Source: Sulfurospirillum cavolei (GTDB lineage Bacteria > Campylobacterota > Campylobacteria > Campylobacterales > Sulfurospirillaceae). Taken from it: a stretch of 64,000 nt of DNA. A model generated the notes under the pieces. The model had not been told where the DNA came from. It saw only the letters and a list, made by a program, of their open reading frames with translations, and made no database searches. The translations under genes were made by a program, and so were the position numbers. Position 1 is the first letter of the stretch. The number at the start of each line of letters is the position of its first letter. Where the stretch lies: NCBI RefSeq assembly GCF_001548055.1, contig NZ_AP014724.1, positions 2,170,001-2,234,000 of the forward strand, in the 5' to 3' direction. Shown here one piece after another: positions 45,219-53,294 of this stretch.

Positions 45219-45869
45219 TTAACCATGATACCACTCGGTTAATGTGATCAGAGGCAGAGCGATCAGGGCAAATCCTACAAACGTCATGACGGTTGCTTTG
45301 CGCGATTTGAGAAAACGACTCAACACGATAAAGCCAAGAACCCAATAGCCTTGCGCCGTATAAAATCCTGGAAAATACTCCCAATGCAAAAGACTCCACC
45401 ATGTATGGGTTATCGCATTGCCGATCATGCCGTAAACGATATAAAATAACATTGGTAGCACTAAAAATTTTAATTTTTGCGTAAATACCGCAATGCACCC
45501 TAAAGCAAAGACACAATAGCTGATCATATTGATCGTCACAAATCGCTCTACGGAGTAAGGATGGCTGCCGAATAAAAGCGGAAATTCCCGATAAAATCCC
45601 GTTACAAATTCTTCATTGAAATGAATGAACTGCCACGCAAACGAAGCAAAAAACAATGGAACAAACGACTTAGCAGAAGGAAGTTCAAGCTGCTTTACAT
45701 ACATAAAATAGATTAGCGTAAGAGTGATGACAAGCCCCGGTATAAACGTAACAGCAAGAGGCAACCTTCCGATATAGATAAAAAATGTCCCCATCGCCAA
45801 TGCCATTATAGTCGCAATTTTTACGTCGCTTTTTTCAAGTGTTCCAATTTTTTCTTTGAGTTCAAGCAT
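45219..45869 (-). CDS. HXXEE-domain membrane protein
   Basis: A 216-residue protein with about six hydrophobic segments. The motif HFNEE (in WQFIHFNEEFVTGFY) gives the HXXEE domain its name, and a second conserved patch is THTWWSLLHWEYFPGFYTA. The biochemical role of this family is unknown. ATG at 45869 with AGGAG upstream overlaps the TetR stop by eight bases, so regulator and membrane protein are one operon. Confidence 0.82.
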   Translation of the reverse strand: MLELKEKIGTLEKSDVKIATIMALAMGTFFIYIGRLPLAVTFIPGLVITLTLIYFMYVKQLELPSAKSFVPLFFASFAWQFIHFNEEFVTGFYREFPLLFGSHPYSVERFVTINMISYCVFALGCIAVFTQKLKFLVLPMLFYIVYGMIGNAITHTWWSLLHWEYFPGFYTAQGYWVLGFIVLSRFLKSRKATVMTFVGFALIALPLITLTEWYHG

Positions 45870-46500
45870 CTTTTTCTCCTGTGGGTCTTTCAGAAACTTC
45901 TTCAATACAGCCGTGCATAAACTTCTCAACGTTTAGCGCAAGCAACTCGTACACATCTTCTTGCAAAATAATTCGCCCAAACGCATGGTGCATAATCAGA
46001 TAACCTAAAAGATTGCATAAAAAAGTGGTCGCTAAAAAATGAGCATTCATTTTTGGATTGATGACAATCATTTTTGAAGCTTCCATCTGCTCGAAATACG
46101 TTTGCAACATTGAAATCGCAGTAGATGGAATCTGGATGAAACTTGTTTTGAAATCATCGTTGTTTTCATTTAAGAGCGATAAAATCAAACCGATATTGGC
46201 ACGAAATGCTTGATAATAGATGATGCCAACCGCTGTCAAATCTTTTTCGATGCTGTGGTGTGACGATGAAAACAATACCTCTTTAAACGGTTCAATCAAT
46301 TCTATTTTCGACAATGCCAACGACTTTAAAATGCCCGCTTTCGTGTCAAAATTTCTAAAAATCGTGATTTCATTTACGCCTGAAACTTCGGCTATCATTT
46401 TCGTCGTCGTTTTTGCGTAACCGACTTCTTGAAATAGTTTTTCAGCCGCCACAAGAATTTTTTCCTTTGCCGGGCGTTTTCTTTTGAATGCTGGTTCCAT
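45862..46500 (-). CDS. TetR/AcrR-family transcriptional regulator
   Basis: A 212-residue repressor. The N-terminal helix-turn-helix reads KILVAAEKLFQEVGYAKTTTKMIAEVSGVNEITIFRNFDTKAGIL, with the typical YAKTTTKMIA and TIFRNF signatures. The C-terminal ligand domain is poorly conserved, as usual. It likely represses its own operon and the divergent monooxygenase gene from the operator at 46517-46539. Confidence 0.92.
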   Translation of the reverse strand: MEPAFKRKRPAKEKILVAAEKLFQEVGYAKTTTKMIAEVSGVNEITIFRNFDTKAGILKSLALSKIELIEPFKEVLFSSSHHSIEKDLTAVGIIYYQAFRANIGLILSLLNENNDDFKTSFIQIPSTAISMLQTYFEQMEASKMIVINPKMNAHFLATTFLCNLLGYLIMHHAFGRIILQEDVYELLALNVEKFMHGCIEEVSERPTGEKDA

Positions 46501-46516
46501 GAATGCTCCCTTAACA

Positions 46517-46539
46517 AAATGTAAGTAACACTTGCATTT
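46517..46539. promoter_or_regulatory. imperfect palindromic operator between tetR and the monooxygenase gene
   Basis: Arms AAATGTAAGT and ACTTGCATTT flank AAC; nine of ten positions pair. The site is 16 bases from the tetR start and about 50 bases before the divergent start, right where a TetR dimer would bind. No other palindrome is near. Confidence 0.72.
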
Positions 46540-46591
46540 TATACAAAAACGTGCTATATTGTCAAGTAAATTATTTCACAAAGGATGGTAC

Positions 46592-46921
46592 ATGTCCACT
46601 ATTGCCAACACACCCAAACCGCCCTATTACGCCGTTATTTTTACTTCTTTGCGAACTAAAAGCGACCAAGGATATGACAAAATGGCACACAAGATGGTAG
46701 AACTTGCAACCAAACAACCCGGTTTTTTAGGAATGGAATCAGCACGAGACGAAGTCGGGATTACGGTTTCGTATTGGTCCGATATGGAATCTATTCAACG
46801 ATGGAAAGCAGACATGCAACACCAAGAAGCTCAAAAACTTGGACGCGAAAAGTGGTATGCTTCTTTTAAAACACGCATTGCAAGAGTGGAAAAAGAGTAC
46901 GGATTTGATCATGCGCTTTAG
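46592..46921 (+). CDS. antibiotic-biosynthesis-monooxygenase (ABM)-fold protein
   Basis: A 109-residue ferredoxin-like ABM protein. YYAVIFTSLRTKSDQGYDKMAHKMVELATKQPGFLGMESARDE is the core, with SYWSDMESIQRWKADMQHQEAQ following. Members are small cofactor-free oxygenases or haem-degrading enzymes; no haem-ligand pattern stands out. The ATG at 46592 has AAAGGA upstream. It is divergent from the TetR gene and shares its operator. Confidence 0.88.
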   Translation: MSTIANTPKPPYYAVIFTSLRTKSDQGYDKMAHKMVELATKQPGFLGMESARDEVGITVSYWSDMESIQRWKADMQHQEAQKLGREKWYASFKTRIARVEKEYGFDHAL

Positions 46922-46963
46922 AACCATGAGATGTAAAAAGAGATTAGCCACAAGGAAATAAAA

Positions 46964-47179
46964 ATGACATTTGAACTAGACGAAGAATACATCGAGTTGT
47001 TTAAACTGCTTAAAGTCATGGGCGTAGCAGACAGTGGCGCACACGCGAAGATGCTCATCGAAGAAGGCAATGTGAAACGAAACGGCGAAGTGGAGACACG
47101 AAAACGCGCTAAAATCGTTGCAGGAGAGAAGATCGAAGTGGGTGGTGAAAGCATCACGGTTGAAACCATTTCACACTAA
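46964..47179 (+). CDS. S4-domain RNA-binding protein (YbcJ-like)
   Basis: A 71-residue protein that is little more than an S4 domain: EEYIELFKLLKVMGVADSGAHAKMLIEEGNVKRNGEVETRKRAKIVAGEKIEV. S4 domains bind structured RNA. It resembles the YbcJ/RlbA small RNA-binding proteins. It follows the ABM gene by 42 bases. Confidence 0.88.
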   Translation: MTFELDEEYIELFKLLKVMGVADSGAHAKMLIEEGNVKRNGEVETRKRAKIVAGEKIEVGGESITVETISH

Positions 47180-47316
47180 AATAGGACACATCTACTTTAA
47201 AAAGCATTGATTTCTCTAATGTAATGTGGAGTATAGTACCTCCTTCATTTTAAATACTCCTATGCACCCTCAAAATGTTTTTTGTCGCCACTGCATTCAT
47301 GAAGGATGACTCAACG

Positions 47317-48603
47317 ATGCTCAGTTTAAACAAAACAAAGCGAATTGTCGTTTTTATCTTAGGACAATTCATTATGGCGTTAGGTGTCTCACTCTCGGTT
47401 AAAGCCAACCTCGGGGTTTCGCCAATCTCTTGTGTACCGTATGTGTACAGCTTAACGATGTCACTCAGTTTAGGCGAATTGACCATTTTGCTCAACCTTG
47501 TTTTTATTGTCTCGCAAATGGCGGTTTTACGCAAAAACTACCAATGGGCACAACTGGTTCAACTCCCTTCCGTCATCGTTTTTGGGTACTGCATTGACTT
47601 TACGATGCATCTGCTCTCCGCGCTCTCTCCCACATCGTATGTCGCGCAAGTTTTTTGGTGTTTAGTCGCATGTTGTGTGTTGGCATTTGGTATCTTTTTG
47701 CTTTTAAAAACACGTTTGACCTATTTACCGCTCGATGGTTTGGCGGTTGCGATTTCGCACACGTATCATAAAGAGTTTGGTAAAGTCAAAATCAGCTTGG
47801 ATAGCACCATGGTCATCATCGGTGTCATCAGCTCTTTTGCTTTTTTAAATCGCTTGGAGGGCATACGCGAAGGCAGTGTGGTTGCGGCGTTACTCGTTGG
47901 AGCATTGATTAAATTTTACAGTACCAAATTGGTCTTTGTCGAACAATGGCTTGGAACATACACTACGCCTCAACCACAAAGCACGCAAGAGACGGCTCTT
48001 AATTCGCTGGTCATTACCATCTCAAGAGAGTACGGTAGCGGCGGACATGAGATAGGAGAGATGATCGCCAAAGAGCTTGGCATTCCTTTTTACGATAAAG
48101 AGCTTATTAAACTCACCGCCGAAGAGACGGGCTACACGGCAGAATACATTCAAGCCAACGAGCAACATTTAGCCAGTGAACTACTCTATGAACTCTACGA
48201 GCAAAACTATGCCTATGTGGATGACCAGCTTCCGCCTGAGGATGTTTTGTTTATGGTGCAAAGTAAGATTATTCGCGATATTTGTGCTAAAGGGGCATGC
48301 GTCATCGTCGGGCGCTGTGCCAATTTTATCTTAAAAGATGACCCCAATTGTTTCAATGTTTTCATTCATGCCAACATGGCGTACCGCAAAACCAAAGTCA
48401 ATGAAAAGTATGGAGCCACACCGCCATGTACCGACAAAGACTTAGAAATGTCCGATAAAAATCGCGCCAACTACTGCCTTCACTACACCAAACACGACTG
48501 GAAAGATGCGACCAATTATCATGTCACCCTTGATGCTTCTTTGTACGGTTCCGAAAAAGCGGCTCAAAAGATCATCGAACTGTTGAAAGATTTTGCACAT
48601 TAA
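47317..48603 (+). CDS. fusion of a YczE/YitT-like membrane domain and a cytidylate-kinase-like domain
   Basis: A 428-residue two-part protein. Residues 8-205 contain about five membrane segments of the YczE (DUF6198) type, starting IVVFILGQFIMALGVSLSVKANLGVSP. After a ~15-residue linker (residues 214-228) comes a P-loop kinase of the cytidylate-kinase-like group: LVITISREYGSGGHEIGEMIAKELG, ...FYDKELI, and VGRCANFIL. Which nucleotide it phosphorylates is unknown. ATG at 47317 has AAGGA ten bases upstream; ATGs at 47299 and 47275 are alternatives. Confidence 0.85.
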   Translation: MLSLNKTKRIVVFILGQFIMALGVSLSVKANLGVSPISCVPYVYSLTMSLSLGELTILLNLVFIVSQMAVLRKNYQWAQLVQLPSVIVFGYCIDFTMHLLSALSPTSYVAQVFWCLVACCVLAFGIFLLLKTRLTYLPLDGLAVAISHTYHKEFGKVKISLDSTMVIIGVISSFAFLNRLEGIREGSVVAALLVGALIKFYSTKLVFVEQWLGTYTTPQPQSTQETALNSLVITISREYGSGGHEIGEMIAKELGIPFYDKELIKLTAEETGYTAEYIQANEQHLASELLYELYEQNYAYVDDQLPPEDVLFMVQSKIIRDICAKGACVIVGRCANFILKDDPNCFNVFIHANMAYRKTKVNEKYGATPPCTDKDLEMSDKNRANYCLHYTKHDWKDATNYHVTLDASLYGSEKAAQKIIELLKDFAH

Positions 48604-48711
48604 CGTCTTTACATGTAAACGTAAATCGTACGAAAGATGGAGGGGTTAACCGCTTACTCACGCATCACATTTGATATAATTGGCTCTTAACAATTATTTG
48701 AGGAATTGACC

Positions 48712-49086
48712 ATGAACGATTTAGAGCTGATAAAACGCTACATCGAAGCATACAACACCTTTGACATCGAAACGATGATAAGTACGCTTCACCCTGACAT
48801 CGCATTTCAAAACATCTCCAACGGCGAAATCAACGCCGAAACACACGGTATAGAAGCTTTCCGAACCCTCGCAGAACAGTCCAAAGGACTTTTTACATCT
48901 CGCAAACAGACCATCACCAATGTCGAAACCCACGAGTCTCAAACACGCATCGACGTCACATTTGAAGCCGTCCTCGCCATCGACCTCCCCAACGGACTTA
49001 AAGCAGGCGAGTTCCTCCAACTCCAAGGAAACTCAGAGTTTACCTTTCGCGATGGAAAGATCGTAAGCATTGTGGATAGAGCTTGA
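48712..49086 (+). CDS. SnoaL/NTF2-like protein
   Basis: A 124-residue protein with the NTF2-like cone fold pattern: IKRYIEAYNTFDIETMISTLHPDIAFQNI, ...GIEAFRTLAEQSKGLF, and FTFRDGKIVSIVDRA. The family includes isomerases, polyketide cyclases and simple binding proteins; the role cannot be told here. ATG at 48712 has GAGGAA upstream. TTACATGTAA copies flank it on both sides. Confidence 0.85.
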   Translation: MNDLELIKRYIEAYNTFDIETMISTLHPDIAFQNISNGEINAETHGIEAFRTLAEQSKGLFTSRKQTITNVETHESQTRIDVTFEAVLAIDLPNGLKAGEFLQLQGNSEFTFRDGKIVSIVDRA

Positions 49087-49190
49087 TGGGTTTTACATGT
49101 AAAGGGGTTGGCTGGGAAAAGTTTTAAAATCTAGTATTGCCTCCTATTTACTATGTTACACTCTTTTATATTTAGGTGTATTATTATAAG

Positions 49191-51026
49191 ATGACTAAGA
49201 AAATCATAGCATGGATATCAATGAATCTAAATATTAAAACTCCCATCATATCAATTATCAAAGCTTTTCCATACGCATTACTCATTTCTATAATTATGAA
49301 CATTGGCTCAACAATCCAACCGATATTTATTAAATTATTTACTAGTGAAGAAGTAAAACTTTATGATACTCTGCATGAAGGTAAAATTGCGATTTATCAA
49401 ACAAATTTTATACAATATTTTATAGAATATCCCTGGTCTTGGTTTCTAATCCCATCTTTGGCAATTATTTATTTTGCATTTAAGGCAACCTCATTAAAAA
49501 AAATTCTCATTTATCTAACAATATTTATCTTTGCAACGTTAATGATTACAGACTATTTATTTGTATTTATTCATGCTAAAAATTTGGATAATCATTTATC
49601 AAATTTAATATCTAATATTATTGGTAGCCCAATTATCGCGATTATTGTTATTTTATCTTTAGATACAGGATATGCAATAAACCAATATTTTGAAATAAAT
49701 CATGAAATTTATCGTGAATTATTAAATGGATTAATTGCAATCATATATGGATTTATCATTGCATTTATCGTGTATATCATCTATATTAACGTTTATACTG
49801 TTACAAAATCGAAAATTGATTTGTCTATCAAAGCTCCAATAAAAGGGGCTTATACTATAGACAATGAAGCAAATAAAACATCAGAAAAAAACTATGGCTT
49901 TTTATCTTCTACATCTACAAACATAGAAAAAATATATTGGCATGGATTTAGCGATAATTTTACACTTAACTGGGAAAAAAAGATTAATAAAAATCCTCTT
50001 GTTTATAATGCAGAAATTAGAATACTCGATTCATGTTTTAAAGATAAAGATAAAATTGCTAAAGCTATATCAGCTTCGCCAACTTATGTAATCAAAAATA
50101 TTAATAAGTTTAAACTGACCGCTAATAATGGACCGCTAGAAATGTATACCTTGCCAAATTTGTCCAATTCAAGTGAAAAATTTTTAATTTCATCCAAAGA
50201 TGATAAGAAGAAAGTGATATTTTGGATAAGTGAATCAAAAACAAAAGGATATGATTTGACTCGTTTTATAGATAATTCTGATCAAATAAAATATTCTTTA
50301 TATGATAATAAAATATCATATGTTCTGACTCTTGTAACTTTTAATGACCATTTACAAAACTCACAAGAAATAGTCAAACCAAGAGAGCTTTCTTTGCAAA
50401 CAAATAATGAAGATTTTTCAATTTCCTTAATTCCTCCTACACAACTTAATTCAAAAAATAATTCACAAAAAAATTGCCAGATTTTTCATAAATCTGAAAA
50501 TAACGCTTACAACCTTCAAAGTATAACTAGTAAGATCATTCTTACAATACAAGAAGCTCAAGATATTCAAAAACCACTATCATTAAATTCCATATTAGCT
50601 AATCACAATATTCAAGAAGAAGTTAGTATTGAAGGATTTAATGGTTGGATCAAGGCACAAGAAGTAGAAAAAAATAAACTTTCATCATATATCAATGATC
50701 TTCCATTAAATTCCATTTCTGTAACTGCCCCTATTCAAACATTATATATTGATGGAAAGGAATTTAAACAAACTTTATCTTCCAATAACATACAAATAAG
50801 CAATGCTTCATTAATAGGTAATGCAACATCTGATGGGTTCTTGAAATTTACAGGAAATACACAAGCCGTATATATAAATGAAGAAAGAGCAAATTTAAGT
50901 CGTTGGGAGAAATTAGATTCGGAATATAAGTACATTGCGTTTTTTAGCTTACTTGGTAGTATTATATTAATTATATTTAAAAGATTAAAATACATCTTAA
51001 ATGCCAATAAACAATATACATTATAG
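49191..51026 (+). CDS. AT-rich orphan membrane protein, 611 aa
   Basis: No family recognised. About five hydrophobic segments occupy residues 15-205, then a large ~370-residue soluble domain follows, rich in Asn, Lys, Ser and Ile, and a single membrane helix near residues 580-600 (YIAFFSLLGSIILIIF) closes the protein just before the C-terminus. Cysteines are few. Base composition is far more AT-rich than anything else in the window (stretches near 20-25% G+C), which suggests transfer from a low-GC source. ATG at 49191 is preferred; GTG at 49176 is in frame. A terminator-like hairpin lies after the stop. Confidence 0.8.
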   Translation: MTKKIIAWISMNLNIKTPIISIIKAFPYALLISIIMNIGSTIQPIFIKLFTSEEVKLYDTLHEGKIAIYQTNFIQYFIEYPWSWFLIPSLAIIYFAFKATSLKKILIYLTIFIFATLMITDYLFVFIHAKNLDNHLSNLISNIIGSPIIAIIVILSLDTGYAINQYFEINHEIYRELLNGLIAIIYGFIIAFIVYIIYINVYTVTKSKIDLSIKAPIKGAYTIDNEANKTSEKNYGFLSSTSTNIEKIYWHGFSDNFTLNWEKKINKNPLVYNAEIRILDSCFKDKDKIAKAISASPTYVIKNINKFKLTANNGPLEMYTLPNLSNSSEKFLISSKDDKKKVIFWISESKTKGYDLTRFIDNSDQIKYSLYDNKISYVLTLVTFNDHLQNSQEIVKPRELSLQTNNEDFSISLIPPTQLNSKNNSQKNCQIFHKSENNAYNLQSITSKIILTIQEAQDIQKPLSLNSILANHNIQEEVSIEGFNGWIKAQEVEKNKLSSYINDLPLNSISVTAPIQTLYIDGKEFKQTLSSNNIQISNASLIGNATSDGFLKFTGNTQAVYINEERANLSRWEKLDSEYKYIAFFSLLGSIILIIFKRLKYILNANKQYTL

Positions 51027-51034
51027 GCATACTA

Positions 51035-51144
51035 GAAAAGCCTCTCTCAAGGCTTCCCCATCTTTACATGTAAACCTTACGCAGGTTTTTTAATCAACAA
51101 TTTTTCAGTGTCAGATGCCGCTTCATCGGTCAAATGTAAGTTAA
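51035..51144. repeat. left direct repeat: copy of the hcp 3' end
   Basis: 110 bases that match 51834-51943 with about six mismatches. The repeat covers the hcp terminator hairpin (AAGCCT/AAGGCTT), a TTACATGTAA, the hcp stop codon and the last ~22 codons. The offset between copies is 799 bases, and the DUF433/DUF5615 pair lies between them. Confidence 0.85.
51077..51143 (-). pseudogene. remnant of an hcp 3' end
   Basis: On the minus strand this encodes the hcp C-terminal tail (TDEAASDTEKLLIKKPA and the same stop), with no upstream gene body. It is a fragment, not an expressed gene. Confidence 0.75.
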
Positions 51145-51183
51145 GAGAAAAAGAGGGCAAGCGACTTTTTTATCTTCTTTATT

Positions 51184-51516
51184 TCATATCTCCAAAATAG
51201 CACTCACATCATCGTCTAAAAATTCGACGATGCTCTCATAATTCTCTCGCAATATCGTAGCGATAGCGTCTACTTTACAATTTCCAAGTTTAATCCAGAT
51301 AATTTTCGGAGGAATTCCTCGGTATATCGCCAAGTCGTTAAAATCAGAATCCTTAGTGACGATGGCAAAACCGTGGATTTTTGCATATCGCCACACTTCT
51401 AAGTCGGTTGATTCATCAAGGTTTTTAAGCATTACATGTAAAGAGTTTGGGAAGATGTCCGCTAGTTTTGGCAAGACACGATGGGAGATGTTATTGTCAA
51501 AAAGGAGTTTATGCAC
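51184..51516 (-). CDS. DUF5615 PIN-like protein (toxin candidate)
   Basis: A 110-residue protein with the DUF5615 pattern: KLLFDNNISHRVLPKLADIFPNSLHV, then DLEVWRYAKIHGFAIVTKDSDFNDLAIYRG. The Asp residues in LLFDNN and VTKDSDF match the acidic metal site of PIN-like nucleases. It is predicted to be the toxin partner of the DUF433 gene upstream. GTG at 51516 is chosen; it overlaps the DUF433 stop by eight bases. Confidence 0.85.
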   Translation of the reverse strand: MHKLLFDNNISHRVLPKLADIFPNSLHVMLKNLDESTDLEVWRYAKIHGFAIVTKDSDFNDLAIYRGIPPKIIWIKLGNCKVDAIATILRENYESIVEFLDDDVSAILEI

Positions 51517-51736
51517 TGAGTTTTGCGCTAAGCGTTTTATGCTCTCTATCGGCGGCATAGGCAAGGGCGGCTAAAATATCTTCTTTCGTTAGTTTGGGGA
51601 AGTCTTCTAAAATCTCATCGTAACTCATGCCCTCTGCAAGCATAGCAAGAATGTCGTAAACCGTAATGCGTAGATTTCTAATGCAAGGTTTACCGCTTCT
51701 TTTTGATGATTTGATGGTAACGGTTGTACTCATCAT
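51509..51736 (-). CDS. DUF433 antitoxin-like protein
   Basis: A 75-residue protein with a short N-terminal beta part and a HTH of the DUF433 type: SGKPCIRNLRITVYDILAMLAEGMSYDEILEDFPKLTKEDILAALAYAADRE. These are DNA-binding antitoxins usually paired with PIN-like partners. GAGGAGGCAA precedes tandem ATGs at 51736/51733. Confidence 0.9.
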   Translation of the reverse strand: MMSTTVTIKSSKRSGKPCIRNLRITVYDILAMLAEGMSYDEILEDFPKLTKEDILAALAYAADREHKTLSAKLSA

Positions 51737-51833
51737 TTGCCTCCTCTCAATCTTTATATAAAGCTTATTTTAGCATATTTTTTCAAAGCTTTTTCTTCTT
51801 TACATGTAAAGAAATTAAGAGGCAAAACATTTG

Positions 51834-51943
51834 AGAAAGCCTTTTTCAAGGCTTCCCCATCTTTACATGTAAACCTTACGCAGGTTTTTTAATCAACAAT
51901 TTTTCAGTATCAGATGCCGCGTCATCGGTCAAATGCAAGTTAA
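51834..51943. repeat. right direct repeat: intact hcp 3' end
   Basis: The functional copy of the 110-base repeat at 51035-51144. It includes the hcp stop at 51876-51878 and the AAGCCTTTTTCAAGGCTT hairpin that should terminate hcp. Confidence 0.85.
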
Positions 51944-53207
51944 AGTTCTCTTGCAAGAAGGCGAAGATGTCGTCGTTGACGAATTGTGGTGGTTTTGGTC
52001 CGAGGTAGATGTTTTTGATGCCAAGGCTAAAGAGTCCTAAAAGAATGAGAACCGCTTTTTGCTCCATCCAACTCAAAACGATCGAAACAGGAAGATCATG
52101 AACGGTTACACCAAGTGCGCCAGCAAGTGCTAGAGCGATGTGTACAGCGCCGTTACTGTCGTTGCATTGACCAAGGTCTAGGTAGCGAGGAATGCCTGTG
52201 TCTGCCACCGTTCCAAAGTCGATATCGTTAAATCTAAATTTACCGCAACTAGACGTCAAGATGACGCAGTCATTGGGGAGACTCTCTGCCATTTTTCGGT
52301 AGTATTCCCCGCCTGAGCCAGGAGCGTCACATCCTGCGATGACGAAGAATTGACTGATTTTGCCTGCTTTTACTGCTTCTAAGATTTGAGGAGCAAGACC
52401 GAGAATCGTTTTATAGTGGTGACCCGTTACAAGTGTCTCGTCACTGTCAAAACCTGTAACATCAGGAAGGGCAAGTGTTTGAGCGATGACTTCGCTAAAG
52501 TCATTGTTTTGGATTTTTTTGCCCTCTTTGATGCCGACGATGTCGTACGTATAGAGTCTATCGACATAGGTTGAAGTTGATTTTGGAGGAACGATACAGT
52601 TGGTGTTTACGATGATGGTTCCGCCCCATTGCTCGAAGAGTTTGGTTTGGTCAAACCATGATTTACCGATGTTACCTTTGAGGTGTGCGTATTTTCTAAG
52701 TTCTGGGTAACCGTGCGCTGGGATCATCTCAGAGTGGGTGTAGATGTTGATGCCTTTGCCCTCGGTTTGTTTGAGAAGTTCAAGTAACATGTCAAGGTTA
52801 TGACCGCTCACTAAGATCGCTTTGCCCTCAGCCTTGTTTTGAGAGATGCGAACAGGCGTTGGAATGCCAAGGTGAGACGTGTGTGCTTCGCTTAAGATGT
52901 CCATCATTTTAACACCCGCTGAACCGATTTTCATGAGTTGAGCGATGTGGTCATCGAAGTTGAAATTGACGTTGGTAAGGGTGAAGTAAAGGGTTTGAGC
53001 GATGACGTCATCGACTTCTTTGGTGTCTGCACCAAATTCATTCGCGTGTGTTCTATACGCACTAAGACCCTTAAGACCATAGATCATGATGTCTTGAAGT
53101 TTCGCCAAGTTGGCATCTTTGCCGCACGTTCCAGCCTCTTGACCTTTAGAACCACAGCCACCGATGGCACTCATAGAGCATTGATCACATAACATGTTTA
53201 AAGACAT
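51876..53207 (-). CDS. hcp: hybrid-cluster protein (hydroxylamine reductase), short class
   Basis: A 443-residue prismane protein. The N-terminal cluster ligands are Cys7, Cys10, Cys18 and Cys28 (LCDQCS...GGCGS...GTCGK). Hybrid-cluster ligands fall in SGHNLDML, VIAGCDAPG, LTSSCGKFRF and LGQCNDSNG. It is about 100 residues shorter than classical Hcp, which matches the class III form seen in several anaerobes and Campylobacterota. Family role: NO or hydroxylamine detoxification and S-nitrosylation control. A palindrome at 53264-53281 suggests CRP/FNR-type control. Confidence 0.93.
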   Translation of the reverse strand: MSLNMLCDQCSMSAIGGCGSKGQEAGTCGKDANLAKLQDIMIYGLKGLSAYRTHANEFGADTKEVDDVIAQTLYFTLTNVNFNFDDHIAQLMKIGSAGVKMMDILSEAHTSHLGIPTPVRISQNKAEGKAILVSGHNLDMLLELLKQTEGKGINIYTHSEMIPAHGYPELRKYAHLKGNIGKSWFDQTKLFEQWGGTIIVNTNCIVPPKSTSTYVDRLYTYDIVGIKEGKKIQNNDFSEVIAQTLALPDVTGFDSDETLVTGHHYKTILGLAPQILEAVKAGKISQFFVIAGCDAPGSGGEYYRKMAESLPNDCVILTSSCGKFRFNDIDFGTVADTGIPRYLDLGQCNDSNGAVHIALALAGALGVTVHDLPVSIVLSWMEQKAVLILLGLFSLGIKNIYLGPKPPQFVNDDIFAFLQENFNLHLTDDAASDTEKLLIKKPA

Positions 53208-53263
53208 ATTTTATCCTCTTTCAAAAATTTTCAGCATCTTAGCAAGAGGTTATGTTTATGTCA

Positions 53264-53281
53264 TTGATTGATCTCAATCAA
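53264..53281. promoter_or_regulatory. CRP/FNR-type palindrome upstream of hcp
   Basis: TTGATTGATCTCAATCAA has perfect 8-base arms around TC. Its centre is about 65 bases before the hcp ATG. A TAAGAT -10 at 53236-53241 would place it near -42, where class II activators sit. The half-sites resemble FNR/HcpR-type TTGA...TCAA sites. Confidence 0.6.
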
Positions 53282-53294
53282 GACTTTTGAGGAA

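Noticed and set aside
51184-51736. Defence island reading of the TA-like pair plus the orphan membrane protein
   Set aside because: Only one TA-like pair and one unknown protein are present; there is no known defence effector, sensor or mobile gene to justify the term.
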